From positions 124,001 through 188,000 of the forward strand of contig NZ_JOTP01000005.1 of NCBI RefSeq assembly GCF_000715205.1: a stretch of DNA of 64,000 nucleotides, written 5' to 3'. Positions 10,399 through 19,680 of the stretch are shown in pieces. The position numbers were made by a program, and so were the translations under genes. The DNA comes from Bacillus zhangzhouensis. Its GTDB lineage: Bacteria; Bacillota; Bacilli; Bacillales; Bacillaceae. Numbering within the stretch: position 1 is the stretch's first letter; the number at the start of each line of letters is the position of its first letter. The notes under the pieces are model-generated. The model was not told the DNA's origin and did not search any database. It saw only the letters and a program-made list of their open reading frames with translations.

Positions 10399-11499
10399 AT
10401 GGGAAAGCTGAAAATCCACTCTGCTGAGGTAGCGAACGAAATTAGCAAGTGGACGAGGGTCATTTCTCAGAATGACCTAGAAAAATCTGCTATCTATAAA
10501 GAGAAAATTCAGAATTTGCTAAAAAATACAGATGAAGACCGCGAAGTTCTCCTTTATTATCAACTTGTTGACGGCAGACATGAAATGTTACTTGGAAATA
10601 TTGAAAAAGCCAATCAAATTATGAAAACTGTCGGAACGCTGGATGAGAAAGCAGATGACATTATTAATTTTTATTTTTACTTTTACAAAGGCCAATACGC
10701 CGCATATGTAAAGAAGTATGATGAAGCCATTAGCTTTTACAAAATTGCAGAACAGCGCCTAAAACGCGTGAATGAAGATTTGGAAGTGGGAACTTTTCAC
10801 CATAAGGTTGCTTCTATCTATTACGAATTGAAACAAAATTTCATTTCCATTAATCATATTAAAAAAGCCATCGATACGTTTAAAGCGCATGAAGAATATA
10901 CAGCTCAAGCGATTGACAGCTTAATTTTACATGCCAGCAATTGTATTGATTTGTTCCAATTTGATGAAGCAGAGGATAAATATCAAGAGGCACTTGAAAA
11001 AAGTAAACGTATGAACAATGAAGTGCTGATTGGGAAATGCTATCACAATTTAGCAGTCCTTTATTATGCAAAGCCTGATTATGAAAAAAGCGCACAATAT
11101 GCCAAAAAAGGAATGGGCATTCAAATTCACCGCGACAATAGTCATTATTACATCCAATCTTTATATGTTCTGGCCAATGCCTTAGTTCATCTAGGAGATC
11201 AAGAGGCGAAAGAATATATCAAAGAGGGAATTCAGTATAGCTGCGATATCCAAAATAATGAATATATAGTAAAATTTGAAATTTTAGATTTGATGTGCGA
11301 AAATAGTGGAGCAGCAGACGTATTCTCTGAAAAATTAGACTACATAGAAAAAAATAGATTATATGTAGAGCTTGAGGATTTGTCTGAACAAATATCGAAA
11401 TACTTCAAGGAACGAAATGACTATCAAAATGCCATTCGTTTTCTTGAAAAGAAATTCGATGCACAAATACTTCAAAAGAAAGTGGAGGTTATCTTATGA
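10399..11499 (+). CDS. Rap-family response regulator aspartate phosphatase
   Basis: Rap proteins are cytoplasmic helical proteins that dephosphorylate Spo0F~P or block ComA/DegU, and are themselves inhibited by a re-imported Phr pentapeptide. The 366-residue length, the N-terminal three-helix bundle (about 1-75) and the tandem TPR-like repeats (FYKGQYAAYVKKYDEAISFYK, YYELKQNFISINHIKKAI, CYHNLAVLYYAKPDYEKSAQYAKKG in shorter blocks) fit the family. Gln55 in LLYYQLVDGRHE aligns with the catalytic glutamine (Gln47 of RapH) that marks Spo0F phosphatases, so Spo0F is the likely target (inference). It overlaps the phr start by four bases. It is not at this location in B. subtilis and probably is an acquired or relocated cassette. 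Confidence 0.9.
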   Translation: MGKLKIHSAEVANEISKWTRVISQNDLEKSAIYKEKIQNLLKNTDEDREVLLYYQLVDGRHEMLLGNIEKANQIMKTVGTLDEKADDIINFYFYFYKGQYAAYVKKYDEAISFYKIAEQRLKRVNEDLEVGTFHHKVASIYYELKQNFISINHIKKAIDTFKAHEEYTAQAIDSLILHASNCIDLFQFDEAEDKYQEALEKSKRMNNEVLIGKCYHNLAVLYYAKPDYEKSAQYAKKGMGIQIHRDNSHYYIQSLYVLANALVHLGDQEAKEYIKEGIQYSCDIQNNEYIVKFEILDLMCENSGAADVFSEKLDYIEKNRLYVELEDLSEQISKYFKERNDYQNAIRFLEKKFDAQILQKKVEVIL

Positions 11500-11606
11500 A
11501 AAAGTTGTTGTTAGGTGTAACAGTCGTTACAGCAGTCGCAGTTGTTTCTTCCCTTTTTGCTCTCGACGCAGAGATGACAGAGCAAGCCATCAGAGCGATT
11601 ACGTGA
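11496..11606 (+). CDS. Phr signal-peptide precursor partner of the Rap protein
   Basis: This 36-codon gene overlaps rap by ATGA and has its own SD (GTGGAGGTT). The product starts MKKLLLGVTVVTAVAVVSS, a basic N-terminus and hydrophobic secretion signal, and ends ...EQAIRAIT. Known Phr peptides are cleaved to the last five or six residues and re-imported by Opp; IRAIT has Arg at position 2 and Thr at the end, like ARNQT, SRNVT and ERGMT of B. subtilis PhrA, PhrE and PhrC. The exact mature peptide is a prediction. A terminator follows directly. Confidence 0.88.
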   Translation: MKKLLLGVTVVTAVAVVSSLFALDAEMTEQAIRAIT

Positions 11607-11620
11607 TCGAATTTATCTTT

Positions 11621-11654
11621 CAACCTCTTCGTACTTAAAAGAAGAGGTTTTTTT
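11621..11654 (+). terminator. Terminator after rap-phr
   Basis: Stem AACCTCTTC/GAAGAGGTT with a ten-base loop and seven T's. Confidence 0.9.
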
Positions 11655-11725
11655 ATGTGCCCAAACTGGAAAAACTGAAAAAAACCCGTCATAATGAAGA
11701 TAAGCATCATATTTAGAGGTGACAT

Positions 11726-12463
11726 ATGACGAAAATTTTTGCACACAGAGGCTTTAAAGGAATCTATCCTGAAAACACCATGATAGCCTTTGAGCATGCA
11801 CTCCATTCTGGAGCTGACGGTATTGAGCTTGATGTTCAGCTGACCAAAGACGGCAAACTGGCTGTCATTCACGATGAGAAGCTGAACCGAACGACGAATA
11901 TGAAAGGCTTAGTGAAAGACCATACATATGAAGAGTTAAAAGCAGGAGATGCGAGTCATTCTTTCTATGAAGAAACAGGTGCTGTGTCCATTCCCCTTTT
12001 AGAAGAAGTATTGGAACTAGTTGCGCAGCAATCATCATTCATCATCAATATTGAACTGAAAAACTCCATTTATCGATATCCAGGTATTGAAGAGAAAGTA
12101 AAAGAGCAAATTGAACATTTTCAAATTGAGGATCGTGTACTTGTCTCATCCTTTCATCACGGCAGTTTAGCTCTTTTTCACAAGCTGATGCCGCAAATTG
12201 AACTTGCGGTACTTACAATGGATGTGATTCATCAGCCAGAGATGTACTTAAAAACAATCCCTGCAAGTGGATACCATCCAAATATAAAGGGTGCTGGGGT
12301 GACAAAAGAGGTCGTATCAGCACTCCATGCGGCTCATCAAGTGATTAGGCCGTTTACAGTAAACAGTGAGAAGCAGATGCAAAAAATGTTCTCCTTAGGT
12401 GTTGATGGTATTTTCACTGATTTTCCTGATCGAGCCGTGAAAATAAGAGAAGAAATGAAATAA
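11726..12463 (+). CDS. yqiK: Glycerophosphodiester phosphodiesterase, cytosolic
   Basis: This 245-residue GDPD-family enzyme is predicted to hydrolyse glycerophosphodiesters to glycerol 3-phosphate and an alcohol. The start of the TIM barrel carries the metal/catalytic signature FAHRGFKGIYPENT (His8-Arg9, Glu17-Asn18), followed by GIELDVQLTKDG and VIHDEKLNRTT with the second catalytic histidine. There is no signal peptide, so it should act inside the cell. The SD is AGAGGTGAC. It is the expected yqiK neighbour of the bkd operon in Bacillus. Confidence 0.9.
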   Translation: MTKIFAHRGFKGIYPENTMIAFEHALHSGADGIELDVQLTKDGKLAVIHDEKLNRTTNMKGLVKDHTYEELKAGDASHSFYEETGAVSIPLLEEVLELVAQQSSFIINIELKNSIYRYPGIEEKVKEQIEHFQIEDRVLVSSFHHGSLALFHKLMPQIELAVLTMDVIHQPEMYLKTIPASGYHPNIKGAGVTKEVVSALHAAHQVIRPFTVNSEKQMQKMFSLGVDGIFTDFPDRAVKIREEMK

Positions 12464-12492
12464 AGACCTGCAATCATCAGCAGGTCTTTTTT
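12464..12492 (+). terminator. Terminator after yqiK
   Basis: Stem AGACCTGC/GCAGGTCT with an eight-base loop and T-run; it lies between the convergent yqiK and yqzF. Confidence 0.88.
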
Positions 12493-12497
12493 CATGC

Positions 12498-12734
12498 TTA
12501 TCTTTGCTTAAAGCGAGCAGTCACCTTATTGCGTTTACGGTCTCTATATAAAATAAACCCAGCTACAACATAAAGACCTCCCCCTAAAAACAACAACCCT
12601 GCAATTCCTTGCAGCCATAAAAATGGAAATGGTGCAATGATGATGCCAAAAACAGTGTCACGAAGCAGCTTAATTCCAAGTGCTGCAAAGGCGCCAGGTA
12701 TTAAAATAATGACTAATGCAAGTATTCTCCCCAT
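12498..12734 (-). CDS. yqzF: DUF2627 small membrane protein YqzF
   Basis: This 78-residue protein of unknown function has two hydrophobic segments (about residues 3-22 and 38-62), an Arg-Asp loop (GIKLLRDTVFG) between them and a basic tail (LYRDRKRNKVTARFKQR). It closely resembles B. subtilis YqzF in sequence and location. I start it at the ATG whose complement is 12732-12734 because the AAGGGGA SD is about eight bases away; the TTG one codon earlier is too close. Confidence 0.85.
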   Translation of the reverse strand: MGRILALVIILIPGAFAALGIKLLRDTVFGIIIAPFPFLWLQGIAGLLFLGGGLYVVAGFILYRDRKRNKVTARFKQR

Positions 12735-12786
12735 CAAATGTCCCCTTAATCGTCATTTACTTCCATTGTCTAATTCAAAAAATATT

Positions 12787-12866
12787 TTGTCAAGAAAGGA
12801 AAACGTGGTAATATAAGAGTTGTGCAATTTTTTGCAACGGAAAATTATGGTGTGCAAATTTTTTCA
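12787..12866 (+). promoter_or_regulatory. bkdR promoter with candidate BkdR sites
   Basis: TTGTCA (12787-12792) and TAATAT (12809-12814), 16 bases apart, form a plausible SigA promoter. Just downstream lie GTGCAATTTTTTGCA (12822-12836) and the related GTGCAAATTTTTTCA (12852-12866). The first matches, with one mismatch, the complement of TGCAAAAAAATGCAC upstream of ptb, which suggests a shared regulator, probably BkdR itself. Confidence 0.5.
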
Positions 12867-12883
12867 TATAAAGGGGTAACGGG

Positions 12884-14956
12884 ATGCAGAGAGTCTTGAT
12901 TGTCGGTGCGGGACAGGGTGGATCAGCATTGCTTGAAACATTGCTGAAAACAAATATGATTCAAATCGTTGCGATCGCCGACCTTGATCTTGAGGCACCG
13001 GGGATGGTAGAAGCGAAAAAGAATGGAATTGATACGACAACGGATTGGAAAGAATACATAAAAGATGACATTGATATCATCATTGAAACAACAGGCCGTT
13101 CTGCTGTGTTAAAGGAACTGATTGAAAAAAAACCAGAGCATGCTGTCATTGTTCCAAGTTCAATGGCGTACGTCATATCAGAATTAATGTCAGAAAAACA
13201 GCAGCTTATTCAAATGTTAAAGGAACAAACCTATAAACATGACCGCATTTTTAATGCAACGAACGATGGCATGATTTTTATTAATATGGATGAAGAAGTG
13301 GTCCTATTTAATCGATCGGCTGCCAAAATGGTTGGACGATCGCAAAAAGATGCGATTGGCCGTCACATACGAGAAGTGATTCCAAACACGAAACTTCCTT
13401 ACATTTTAAGATCGAGAGAGCCAGAATTTAATCAAAAACAATTTCTGAATCAGCAAATACAAATTGTCACAACGCGTTTGCCGATTATTGATGACGCAGG
13501 GAGAATGCTCGGCGCTTTGTCTATCTTTAAAGATATTACAGATGCTGTGGAGCTTGCGGAGGAAGTCACGAACCTCAAAGAAGTGCGAACAATGCTTGAG
13601 GCTATCATTCAATCATCAGATGAAGCCATATCGGTTGTAGATGAGCAAGGAAAAGGGATCTTAATTAACCGTGCTTATACGAAAATGACCGGTTTAACGG
13701 ACAAAGAGGTTGTGGGTAAACCAGCTGGTGCAGATATTTCTGAAGGTGAAAGCATGCACTTGAAGGTTCTTGAAACAAGAAGACCGGTTCGAGGCGTCAG
13801 AATGAAAGTAGGACCAAATAAAAAGGATGTGATCGTCAACGTAGCGCCAGTCATCGTTGATGGCATTCTAAAAGGCAGTGTTGGCGTCATTCATGACGTA
13901 TCAGAAATCCAATCACTCACGAATGAATTGAATAAAGCAAGACAGCTCATCCGAACCCTTGAGGCAAAGTACACGTTTGAAGACATTATTGGAGAAAGTG
14001 AGCAAATGCTTGTGGCACTTGAGCAGGCAAAGCTAGGTGCAAAAACACCGGCTACCATTTTACTCCGAGGAGAATCAGGTACTGGGAAAGAGCTGTTTGC
14101 ACACGCCATTCACAATGAAAGTGACCGGAAATATAATCGCTTCGTACGGGTTAACTGTGCGGCCTTATCGGAGACCCTTTTAGAGTCAGAGCTTTTTGGC
14201 TACGAGGAAGGAGCGTTTTCTGGTGCAAGGCGCGGCGGGAAAAAAGGGCTGTTTGAAGAAGCGAATCACGGCAGCATCTTTTTAGACGAGATTGGTGAAA
14301 TGACCCCAAGTACACAAGCGAAATTACTTCGCGTTATGCAGGAGAAAGAAATTGTGAGAGTAGGCGGAACAAAAGCCATACCGGTGGATGTCCGTGTGAT
14401 CACGGCAACAAACGTCAATATTGAAAAAGCGATGGCGGAAGGGAAGTTCAGAGAGGATTTATATTATCGGATGAACAGATACCCGATCTCCATCCCGCCG
14501 CTTAGGCAGCGTCTTGAAGATATTGACTCATTAAGCAAACGTCTCATCCAGAAGATCAATTTAGACTATGGACGGAATGTGAGTGGTTTAACAGAAAATG
14601 CACTCAATAGACTTCGCTCATACAGCTGGCCTGGCAACGTGAGAGAGCTTGAAAATGTGCTTGGACGAGCCATGATCTTTTTGAATCCGCAAGAAGAATG
14701 GATTGATGAAGGGCATATTGCGTTCATGGAGTCAGAAGAACATGAAGAAAAAGAGCAGCAGGAACTTGCTGTAAGCCAATTTGAGGGGGAGACGCTTTCG
14801 GATGCCGTTGAAGCATTTGAAGCGCAGCTAATTAAACAAACCCTTGAAAAGCATCAATTCAATCGTACCAAAACAGCGAAAACGTTAGGGATCAGCATTC
14901 GGAACCTTTACTATAAAATGGATAAATATCAACTTGCAAAAGATAGCATGCAATAA
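12884..14956 (+). CDS. bkdR: BkdR, sigma-54 (SigL)-dependent activator of branched-chain keto acid catabolism
   Basis: BkdR activates the downstream ptb-bcd-buk-lpdV-bkdAA-bkdAB-bkdB operon together with SigL. The 690-residue protein has an N-terminal Rossmann-like domain ([15 protein letters not shown], residues 6-20), two PAS regions (about 120-230 and 235-345), a sigma-54 AAA+ domain with Walker A GESGTGKE (about 396-403), the sigma-54 contact loop as GAFSGA (about 442-447, Ser in place of the usual Thr) and Walker [11 protein letters not shown], and a C-terminal Fis-type helix-turn-helix ([16 protein letters not shown]). The SD is AAAGGGGTAAC. Confidence 0.95.
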   Translation: MQRVLIVGAGQGGSALLETLLKTNMIQIVAIADLDLEAPGMVEAKKNGIDTTTDWKEYIKDDIDIIIETTGRSAVLKELIEKKPEHAVIVPSSMAYVISELMSEKQQLIQMLKEQTYKHDRIFNATNDGMIFINMDEEVVLFNRSAAKMVGRSQKDAIGRHIREVIPNTKLPYILRSREPEFNQKQFLNQQIQIVTTRLPIIDDAGRMLGALSIFKDITDAVELAEEVTNLKEVRTMLEAIIQSSDEAISVVDEQGKGILINRAYTKMTGLTDKEVVGKPAGADISEGESMHLKVLETRRPVRGVRMKVGPNKKDVIVNVAPVIVDGILKGSVGVIHDVSEIQSLTNELNKARQLIRTLEAKYTFEDIIGESEQMLVALEQAKLGAKTPATILLRGESGTGKELFAHAIHNESDRKYNRFVRVNCAALSETLLESELFGYEEGAFSGARRGGKKGLFEEANHGSIFLDEIGEMTPSTQAKLLRVMQEKEIVRVGGTKAIPVDVRVITATNVNIEKAMAEGKFREDLYYRMNRYPISIPPLRQRLEDIDSLSKRLIQKINLDYGRNVSGLTENALNRLRSYSWPGNVRELENVLGRAMIFLNPQEEWIDEGHIAFMESEEHEEKEQQELAVSQFEGETLSDAVEAFEAQLIKQTLEKHQFNRTKTAKTLGISIRNLYYKMDKYQLAKDSMQ

Positions 14957-14984
14957 CATGCATGTTGCCTGCAAAAAAATGCAC
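14956..14984 (+). promoter_or_regulatory. Candidate BkdR upstream activating site for ptb operon
   Basis: TGCAAAAAAATGCAC at 14970-14984 is, read on the other strand, one mismatch from GTGCAATTTTTTGCA found before bkdR. Beside it is a perfect palindrome AACATGCATGTT at about 14950-14961. Both are some 45-75 bases upstream of the -24 element, the distance expected of an enhancer-type site for a sigma-54 activator. Assignment to BkdR is inferred. Confidence 0.5.
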
Positions 14985-15025
14985 GGATTGATCGGGAAAT
15001 GGTCCATTTTCCTCGCGTTTCAAGT

Positions 15026-15041
15026 TGGCACGGAACTTGCA
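15026..15041 (+). promoter_or_regulatory. Sigma-54 (SigL) -24/-12 promoter of the ptb-bkd operon
   Basis: TGGCAC-N5-TTGCA matches the sigma-54 consensus exactly (TGGCAC 15026-15031, TTGCA 15037-15041). It lies 42 bases before the ptb start and just downstream of bkdR, as known for the B. subtilis bkd operon. Confidence 0.93.
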
Positions 15042-15082
15042 TAAAGAAAAGATGAACCGAGCACAAGGAAAGGTGGGCATGT

Positions 15083-15976
15083 ATGAAGCTAGACGATCTG
15101 ATTATCAAAGCCTCACAGTTGCAGAATAAAACAGCGGCTGTGGCTCATGCAGAGGATGAAGAAGTGCTTCATGCCATCAATATGGCAATTGAACGAAAGG
15201 TCGCACGTTTCCTGCTAGTTGGGGACAAACGCAACCTGAAGGAGCGAGTCAAACAGCATGAGATCAATGAAGACTGGATAGATATTATTCATTCTGATTC
15301 ACCCGAAGAATCTGCCAAAATTGCCGTACAGGCAGTAAGTGAGAAGCATGCAGATATTTTGATGAAGGGGAATGTCCCGACAGCCGTCCTTTTAAAAGCG
15401 GTACTGAATAAAGAATACGGACTTCGAACAGCGAGTGTCCTATCACATGTCGCGGCCTTCGAAGTGCCAGGCTTCGACCGTTTTATCTATGTAACAGATT
15501 CTGCGATGAACATCGCGCCGGATTTAAATATGCTGAAAGAAATTACGATCAATTCCGTTCAAGTAGCACATGCTGTCGGAAACGACATGCCAAAGGTTGC
15601 GGTCTTATCTGCGGTAGAGGTAGTGAACCCAGCAATGGATTCGACGCTGGCTGCTGCAAGTCTTGCCCAAATGAATCGAAGAGGTCAAATTTCTGGCTGC
15701 CTCGTTGATGGACCACTTGCTTTAGATAATGCCATTTCTCAAACGGCGGCTTCTCATAAAAATATTACGAGTGATGTAGCTGGCCATGCAGATATTTTGC
15801 TTGTGCCAACAATTGAAGCAGGCAACATCTTATATAAATCGCTCATTTACTTTGCACATGCAAAGGTAGGGGCTGTGGTGGCAGGAGCGAAGGCGCCAAT
15901 AGCTTTAACAAGCCGGTCTGATTCAGCCGAAAGTAAGCTCTATTCAATTGCACTTGCCATCTGTACATCAAATTAA
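15083..15976 (+). CDS. ptb: Phosphate butyryltransferase
   Basis: This 297-residue enzyme swaps CoA for phosphate on branched-chain or butyryl-CoA, giving acyl phosphates that Buk then uses to make ATP. It belongs to the phosphate acetyl/butyryltransferase fold; visible landmarks are AVAHAEDEEVLHAINMA, LMKGNVPTAVLLKAVLN, and the C-terminal LVPTIEAGNILYKSL region with GAVVAGAKAPIALTSRSDS. It is the first gene of the SigL operon and has an AAGGTGGGC SD. Confidence 0.93.
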   Translation: MKLDDLIIKASQLQNKTAAVAHAEDEEVLHAINMAIERKVARFLLVGDKRNLKERVKQHEINEDWIDIIHSDSPEESAKIAVQAVSEKHADILMKGNVPTAVLLKAVLNKEYGLRTASVLSHVAAFEVPGFDRFIYVTDSAMNIAPDLNMLKEITINSVQVAHAVGNDMPKVAVLSAVEVVNPAMDSTLAAASLAQMNRRGQISGCLVDGPLALDNAISQTAASHKNITSDVAGHADILLVPTIEAGNILYKSLIYFAHAKVGAVVAGAKAPIALTSRSDSAESKLYSIALAICTSN

Positions 15977-16001
15977 GCGGAAGTATTAGGAGGAATAGAC
16001 A

Positions 16002-17096
16002 ATGGAACTTTTTAAATATATGGAACGATACGATTATGAACAGCTTGTATTTTGTCAGGATGAGCAATCTGGCTTAAAAGCCATTATTGCCATTCATGAT
16101 ACAACACTCGGTCCAGCACTAGGCGGAACGAGAATGTGGACGTATGAAAACGAAGAAGCAGCCATCGAAGATGCTTTGCGTCTAGCAAGAGGGATGACTT
16201 ATAAAAATGCGGCAGCAGGGCTTAACCTTGGCGGCGGGAAAACGGTTATCATCGGTGATCCGAGAAAAGACAAGAATGAAGAAATGTTCCGTGCTTTTGG
16301 ACGTTACATTCAAGGGCTGAATGGCCGCTATATCACAGCTGAAGATGTCGGCACAACTGTAGAAGATATGGATCTTATCCATGAAGAAACTGACTTTGTT
16401 ACAGGCATCTCTCCTGCATTTGGTTCTTCCGGGAACCCATCTCCTGTCACAGCTTACGGTGTATATAAAGGGATGAAAGCAGCTGCAAAAGCTGCATTTG
16501 GGACGGATTCATTGGAAGGAAAAACGATTGCTGTCCAAGGTGTTGGGAATGTGGCCTACAATCTGTGTAAACACCTACACGAAGAAGGCGCACAGCTGAT
16601 TGTTACAGATATCAACAAAGATTCTGTTCAGCGAGCGGTAGAAGACTTCGGTGCAAAAGCTGTAGACCCTGACGATATTTATGATCAAGAATGTGATATT
16701 TATGCGCCGTGTGCACTTGGTGCAACCATTAACGATATGACGATTCCTAAACTAAAGGCAAAAGTCATTGCAGGTGCGGCGAATAACCAGCTAAGAGAAA
16801 CGCATCATGGGGATCTCATTCATGAAATGGGCATTGTATATGCACCTGATTATGTCATCAATGCAGGCGGTGTCATTAACGTTGCTGATGAGCTTTACGG
16901 TTATAATGCCGATCGTGCAATGAAAAAAGTCGAAGGCATTTACCAAAATATTGAGCGTGTCATTGAAATTTCAAACCGTGATGCCATTCCAACCTATAAA
17001 GCGGCAGACCGATTGGCTGAAGAGCGAATTGAAAGAATGCGCAAATCAAGAAGTCAATTCTTGCAAAATGGTCAACATATTTTAAGTCGTCGCTAA
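16002..17096 (+). CDS. bcd: Leucine (branched-chain amino acid) dehydrogenase
   Basis: This NAD-dependent enzyme oxidatively deaminates leucine, isoleucine and valine to their 2-keto acids, feeding the BkdAA/AB/B complex encoded downstream. The 364-residue length is typical. The N-terminal substrate domain has [10 protein letters not shown] and the lysine-containing [19 protein letters not shown]; the Rossmann domain has [12 protein letters not shown]. It is in the ptb operon with a GGAGGAA SD 26 bases after ptb. Confidence 0.95.
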   Translation: MELFKYMERYDYEQLVFCQDEQSGLKAIIAIHDTTLGPALGGTRMWTYENEEAAIEDALRLARGMTYKNAAAGLNLGGGKTVIIGDPRKDKNEEMFRAFGRYIQGLNGRYITAEDVGTTVEDMDLIHEETDFVTGISPAFGSSGNPSPVTAYGVYKGMKAAAKAAFGTDSLEGKTIAVQGVGNVAYNLCKHLHEEGAQLIVTDINKDSVQRAVEDFGAKAVDPDDIYDQECDIYAPCALGATINDMTIPKLKAKVIAGAANNQLRETHHGDLIHEMGIVYAPDYVINAGGVINVADELYGYNADRAMKKVEGIYQNIERVIEISNRDAIPTYKAADRLAEERIERMRKSRSQFLQNGQHILSRR

Positions 17097-17130
17097 TTTT
17101 GAAGAATGAGTTGAAACGGAGGTTTTGTTT

Positions 17131-18252
17131 TTGCTGACAAAAGAATGGCGTATTCTCACGATTAATCCTGGCTCTACTTCAACAAAAATCGGTGTGTTTC
17201 ATAATGAACGATCCATCTTTGAAACAACACTAAGACATACAGATGAGGAATTAAAGCAGTTTCCTCATATCATTGATCAATTTTCATTTCGCAAAGAAAC
17301 AATTCTGAAAACACTGCATGAACAGGGGATGAATATCTCGAAATTTGATGCAGTTTGTGCCCGCGGCGGTCTTCTTCGCCCAATTGAAGGAGGCACATAT
17401 GAAGTAAATGAGCAAATGGTTGAGGACCTAAAAGCAGGGTATGCCGGACAGCATGCGTCCAACCTAGGCGGTATCATTGCACGAGAAATTGCACTCGGCC
17501 TAAATATCCCAGCTTTTATTGTCGATCCAGTTGTAGTGGATGAACTAAAGCCGATTGCTCGCATTTCAGGGCTACCAACGATCGAAAGAAAAAGTATCTT
17601 TCATGCATTAAATCAAAAAGCGGTCGCAAGAAAAACAGCTGCTTCTTTTGGGAAGCGTTACGAAGATTTGAACATGATTATTACGCATATGGGCGGCGGT
17701 ATCACCATTGGTGTACATGAAAAAGGGAAAGTCATCGATGTCAATAACGGTCTGCATGGCGAAGGTCCTTTCAGCCCTGAGCGAGCGGGCACCCTGCCAA
17801 CAGGTGACCTCGTGAATCTTTGTTTTTCTGGTGAGTATACCCAAGAGGAAATGCTCAAGCGCATTATTGGTGAAGGTGGTCTTGCGGGCTATCTCGGCAC
17901 GACAGATGCTGTCAAAGTAGAGCGCATCATCGAAGCGGGAGATGAGCGTGCAGCGCTCATTTATGAAGCGATGTGCTATCAAATTGCCAAGGAAATCGGT
18001 GCAGCTAGTGCTGTGTTAAAAGGAGCAGTTGACGTCATTGTATTAACAGGCGGACTTGCATACAGCAAACAAATTACATCAAGTATTAGAGGGTACATTG
18101 ACTGGATTTCAGATGTCGTCGTGTATCCAGGTGAAAATGAATTGCAATCCTTAGCAGAAGGTGCGCTTCGTATTCTAAAAGAAGAAGAATCACCGAAAGA
18201 ATACCCAAATGATCAAAGGACGAAGAAAGGAGTGACAAGTCATGGCAACTGA
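17131..18252 (+). CDS. buk: Butyrate / branched-chain fatty acid kinase
   Basis: This acetokinase-family enzyme converts acyl phosphates and ADP to the branched-chain acid and ATP. The ASKHA-fold phosphate loops are visible: [12 protein letters not shown] near the N-terminus and [15 protein letters not shown] in the middle, with [10 protein letters not shown] near the C-terminus. I prefer the TTG at 17131 because the ACGGAGG SD ends at 17122, leaving a normal eight-base spacing; the TTG at 17125 is too close. That gives 373 residues. Its 3' end overlaps lpdV by 11 bases. Confidence 0.93.
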   Translation: MLTKEWRILTINPGSTSTKIGVFHNERSIFETTLRHTDEELKQFPHIIDQFSFRKETILKTLHEQGMNISKFDAVCARGGLLRPIEGGTYEVNEQMVEDLKAGYAGQHASNLGGIIAREIALGLNIPAFIVDPVVVDELKPIARISGLPTIERKSIFHALNQKAVARKTAASFGKRYEDLNMIITHMGGGITIGVHEKGKVIDVNNGLHGEGPFSPERAGTLPTGDLVNLCFSGEYTQEEMLKRIIGEGGLAGYLGTTDAVKVERIIEAGDERAALIYEAMCYQIAKEIGAASAVLKGAVDVIVLTGGLAYSKQITSSIRGYIDWISDVVVYPGENELQSLAEGALRILKEEESPKEYPNDQRTKKGVTSHGN

Positions 18253-19666
18253 ATATGACCTCGTCATTCTTGGTGGAGGCACAGGCGGCTATGTAGCGGC
18301 CATCCGTGCCTCACAGCTTGGATTGAAAACAGCAGTTGTAGAAAAAGCACAGCTTGGAGGAACATGTCTTCATAAAGGCTGCATTCCATCTAAAGCGCTG
18401 CTCAGAAGTGCAGAAGTATATCAAACGGTCAAACGTGCGGCCGATTTTGGGATTGAGACAAGTGGTATCGCCTTACAATTTGCAAATGTACAAAAAAGAA
18501 AAGCAGAGATTGTAGAAAAACTAGCAGGCGGCGTCAAACACTTAATGAAACAAGGAAAAATTGATGTATACGAAGGGCTTGGTCGTATACTTGGCCCATC
18601 TATCTTTTCGCCAATGCCAGGAACCATCTCGGTAGAAATGGCGAATGGGGATGAAAATGAAATGCTGATTCCAAAGCAGGTCATCATTGCGACAGGTTCA
18701 AGACCGCGCGTCTTGCCTGGGCTTGAAGCAGATGGAACGCACATCCTCACATCAGATGATGCACTTGAACTGCAAGAGCTGCCTCAGTCGATGCTGATTG
18801 TCGGCGGCGGGGTGATCGGAATTGAGTGGGCATCCATGCTGAATGATTTTGGCGTGAAAGTCACTGTGATCGAGTTTGCGGATCGCATTTTGCCAACAGA
18901 AGATCAAGACATTTCTAAAGAAATGGAAAAGCTTTTATCTAAAAAAGGCATCACCTTTGTCACAAATGCGAAGGTATTGCCAGATACGGTAGAAAAGCAA
19001 GAGAATTTCGTCAAGATTCAAGCGGAAAAGGACGGAGACATTCAGTCGTTTGAAGCGGAAAAACTCCTTCTTTCAGTCGGTCGAGTACCAAATATTGAAG
19101 GCATAGGGCTCGAAAATACGGAGATCCAAACAGAAAAGCAAGGCATTGTCGTGAATGAACATTATCAAACGAAAGAATCGCATATTTACGCGATAGGAGA
19201 TGTCATTGGCGGACTTCAGCTGGCACATGTGGCTTCACACGAAGGCATGATTGCTGTGGAACATATGGCTGGAAAAGAACCAAAGCCGCTCGATGAAACG
19301 CTCGTGTCTAAATGTGTTTACTCTCACCCAGAAACCGCTAGTGTTGGACTCACTGAACAGGCGGCAAAAGAGCAAGGCTATGAAGTCAAAATTGGGAAAT
19401 TCCCTTTCATGGCGAATGGAAAAGCGCTTGTATTTGGGGAGTCTGATGGATTTGTCAAAATCATTGCTGATCAAAAAACAGATGATATCTTAGGGATTCA
19501 TATGATTGGTCCTCATGTAACAGATATGATATCTGAAGCTGGATTAGCCAAAGTACTTGATGCAACGCCGTGGGAAGTGGGGCAAACGATTCACCCGCAC
19601 CCAACCTTGTCAGAGGCGATTGGCGAGGCAGCACTTGCTGTTGACGGTAAGGCGATCCATTTTTAA
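18242..19666 (+). CDS. lpdV: Dihydrolipoamide dehydrogenase of the branched-chain keto acid complex (E3)
   Basis: E3 reoxidises the lipoamide of BkdB with FAD and NAD+. The 474-residue protein has the FAD-binding [10 protein letters not shown] motif, the redox-active disulfide [13 protein letters not shown] (Cys about 41 and 46), the NAD-binding [12 protein letters not shown], the second FAD motif YAIGDV and the C-terminal interface HPHPTLSEA with the active-site His-Glu pair. It overlaps buk and is coupled to it. Confidence 0.95.
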   Translation: MATEYDLVILGGGTGGYVAAIRASQLGLKTAVVEKAQLGGTCLHKGCIPSKALLRSAEVYQTVKRAADFGIETSGIALQFANVQKRKAEIVEKLAGGVKHLMKQGKIDVYEGLGRILGPSIFSPMPGTISVEMANGDENEMLIPKQVIIATGSRPRVLPGLEADGTHILTSDDALELQELPQSMLIVGGGVIGIEWASMLNDFGVKVTVIEFADRILPTEDQDISKEMEKLLSKKGITFVTNAKVLPDTVEKQENFVKIQAEKDGDIQSFEAEKLLLSVGRVPNIEGIGLENTEIQTEKQGIVVNEHYQTKESHIYAIGDVIGGLQLAHVASHEGMIAVEHMAGKEPKPLDETLVSKCVYSHPETASVGLTEQAAKEQGYEVKIGKFPFMANGKALVFGESDGFVKIIADQKTDDILGIHMIGPHVTDMISEAGLAKVLDATPWEVGQTIHPHPTLSEAIGEAALAVDGKAIHF

Positions 19667-19680
19667 TCAAGGAGGGAAAC

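Noticed and set aside
10220-10411. 63-codon TTG-start frame upstream of rap
   Set aside because: No SD of note, overlaps the rap start and contains the likely rap promoter; the sequence looks non-coding.
14209-14226. Broken GAFTGA loop in BkdR (GAFSGA)
   Set aside because: Ser for Thr is a conservative change, likely functional, and the intact -24/-12 promoter downstream supports an active protein.
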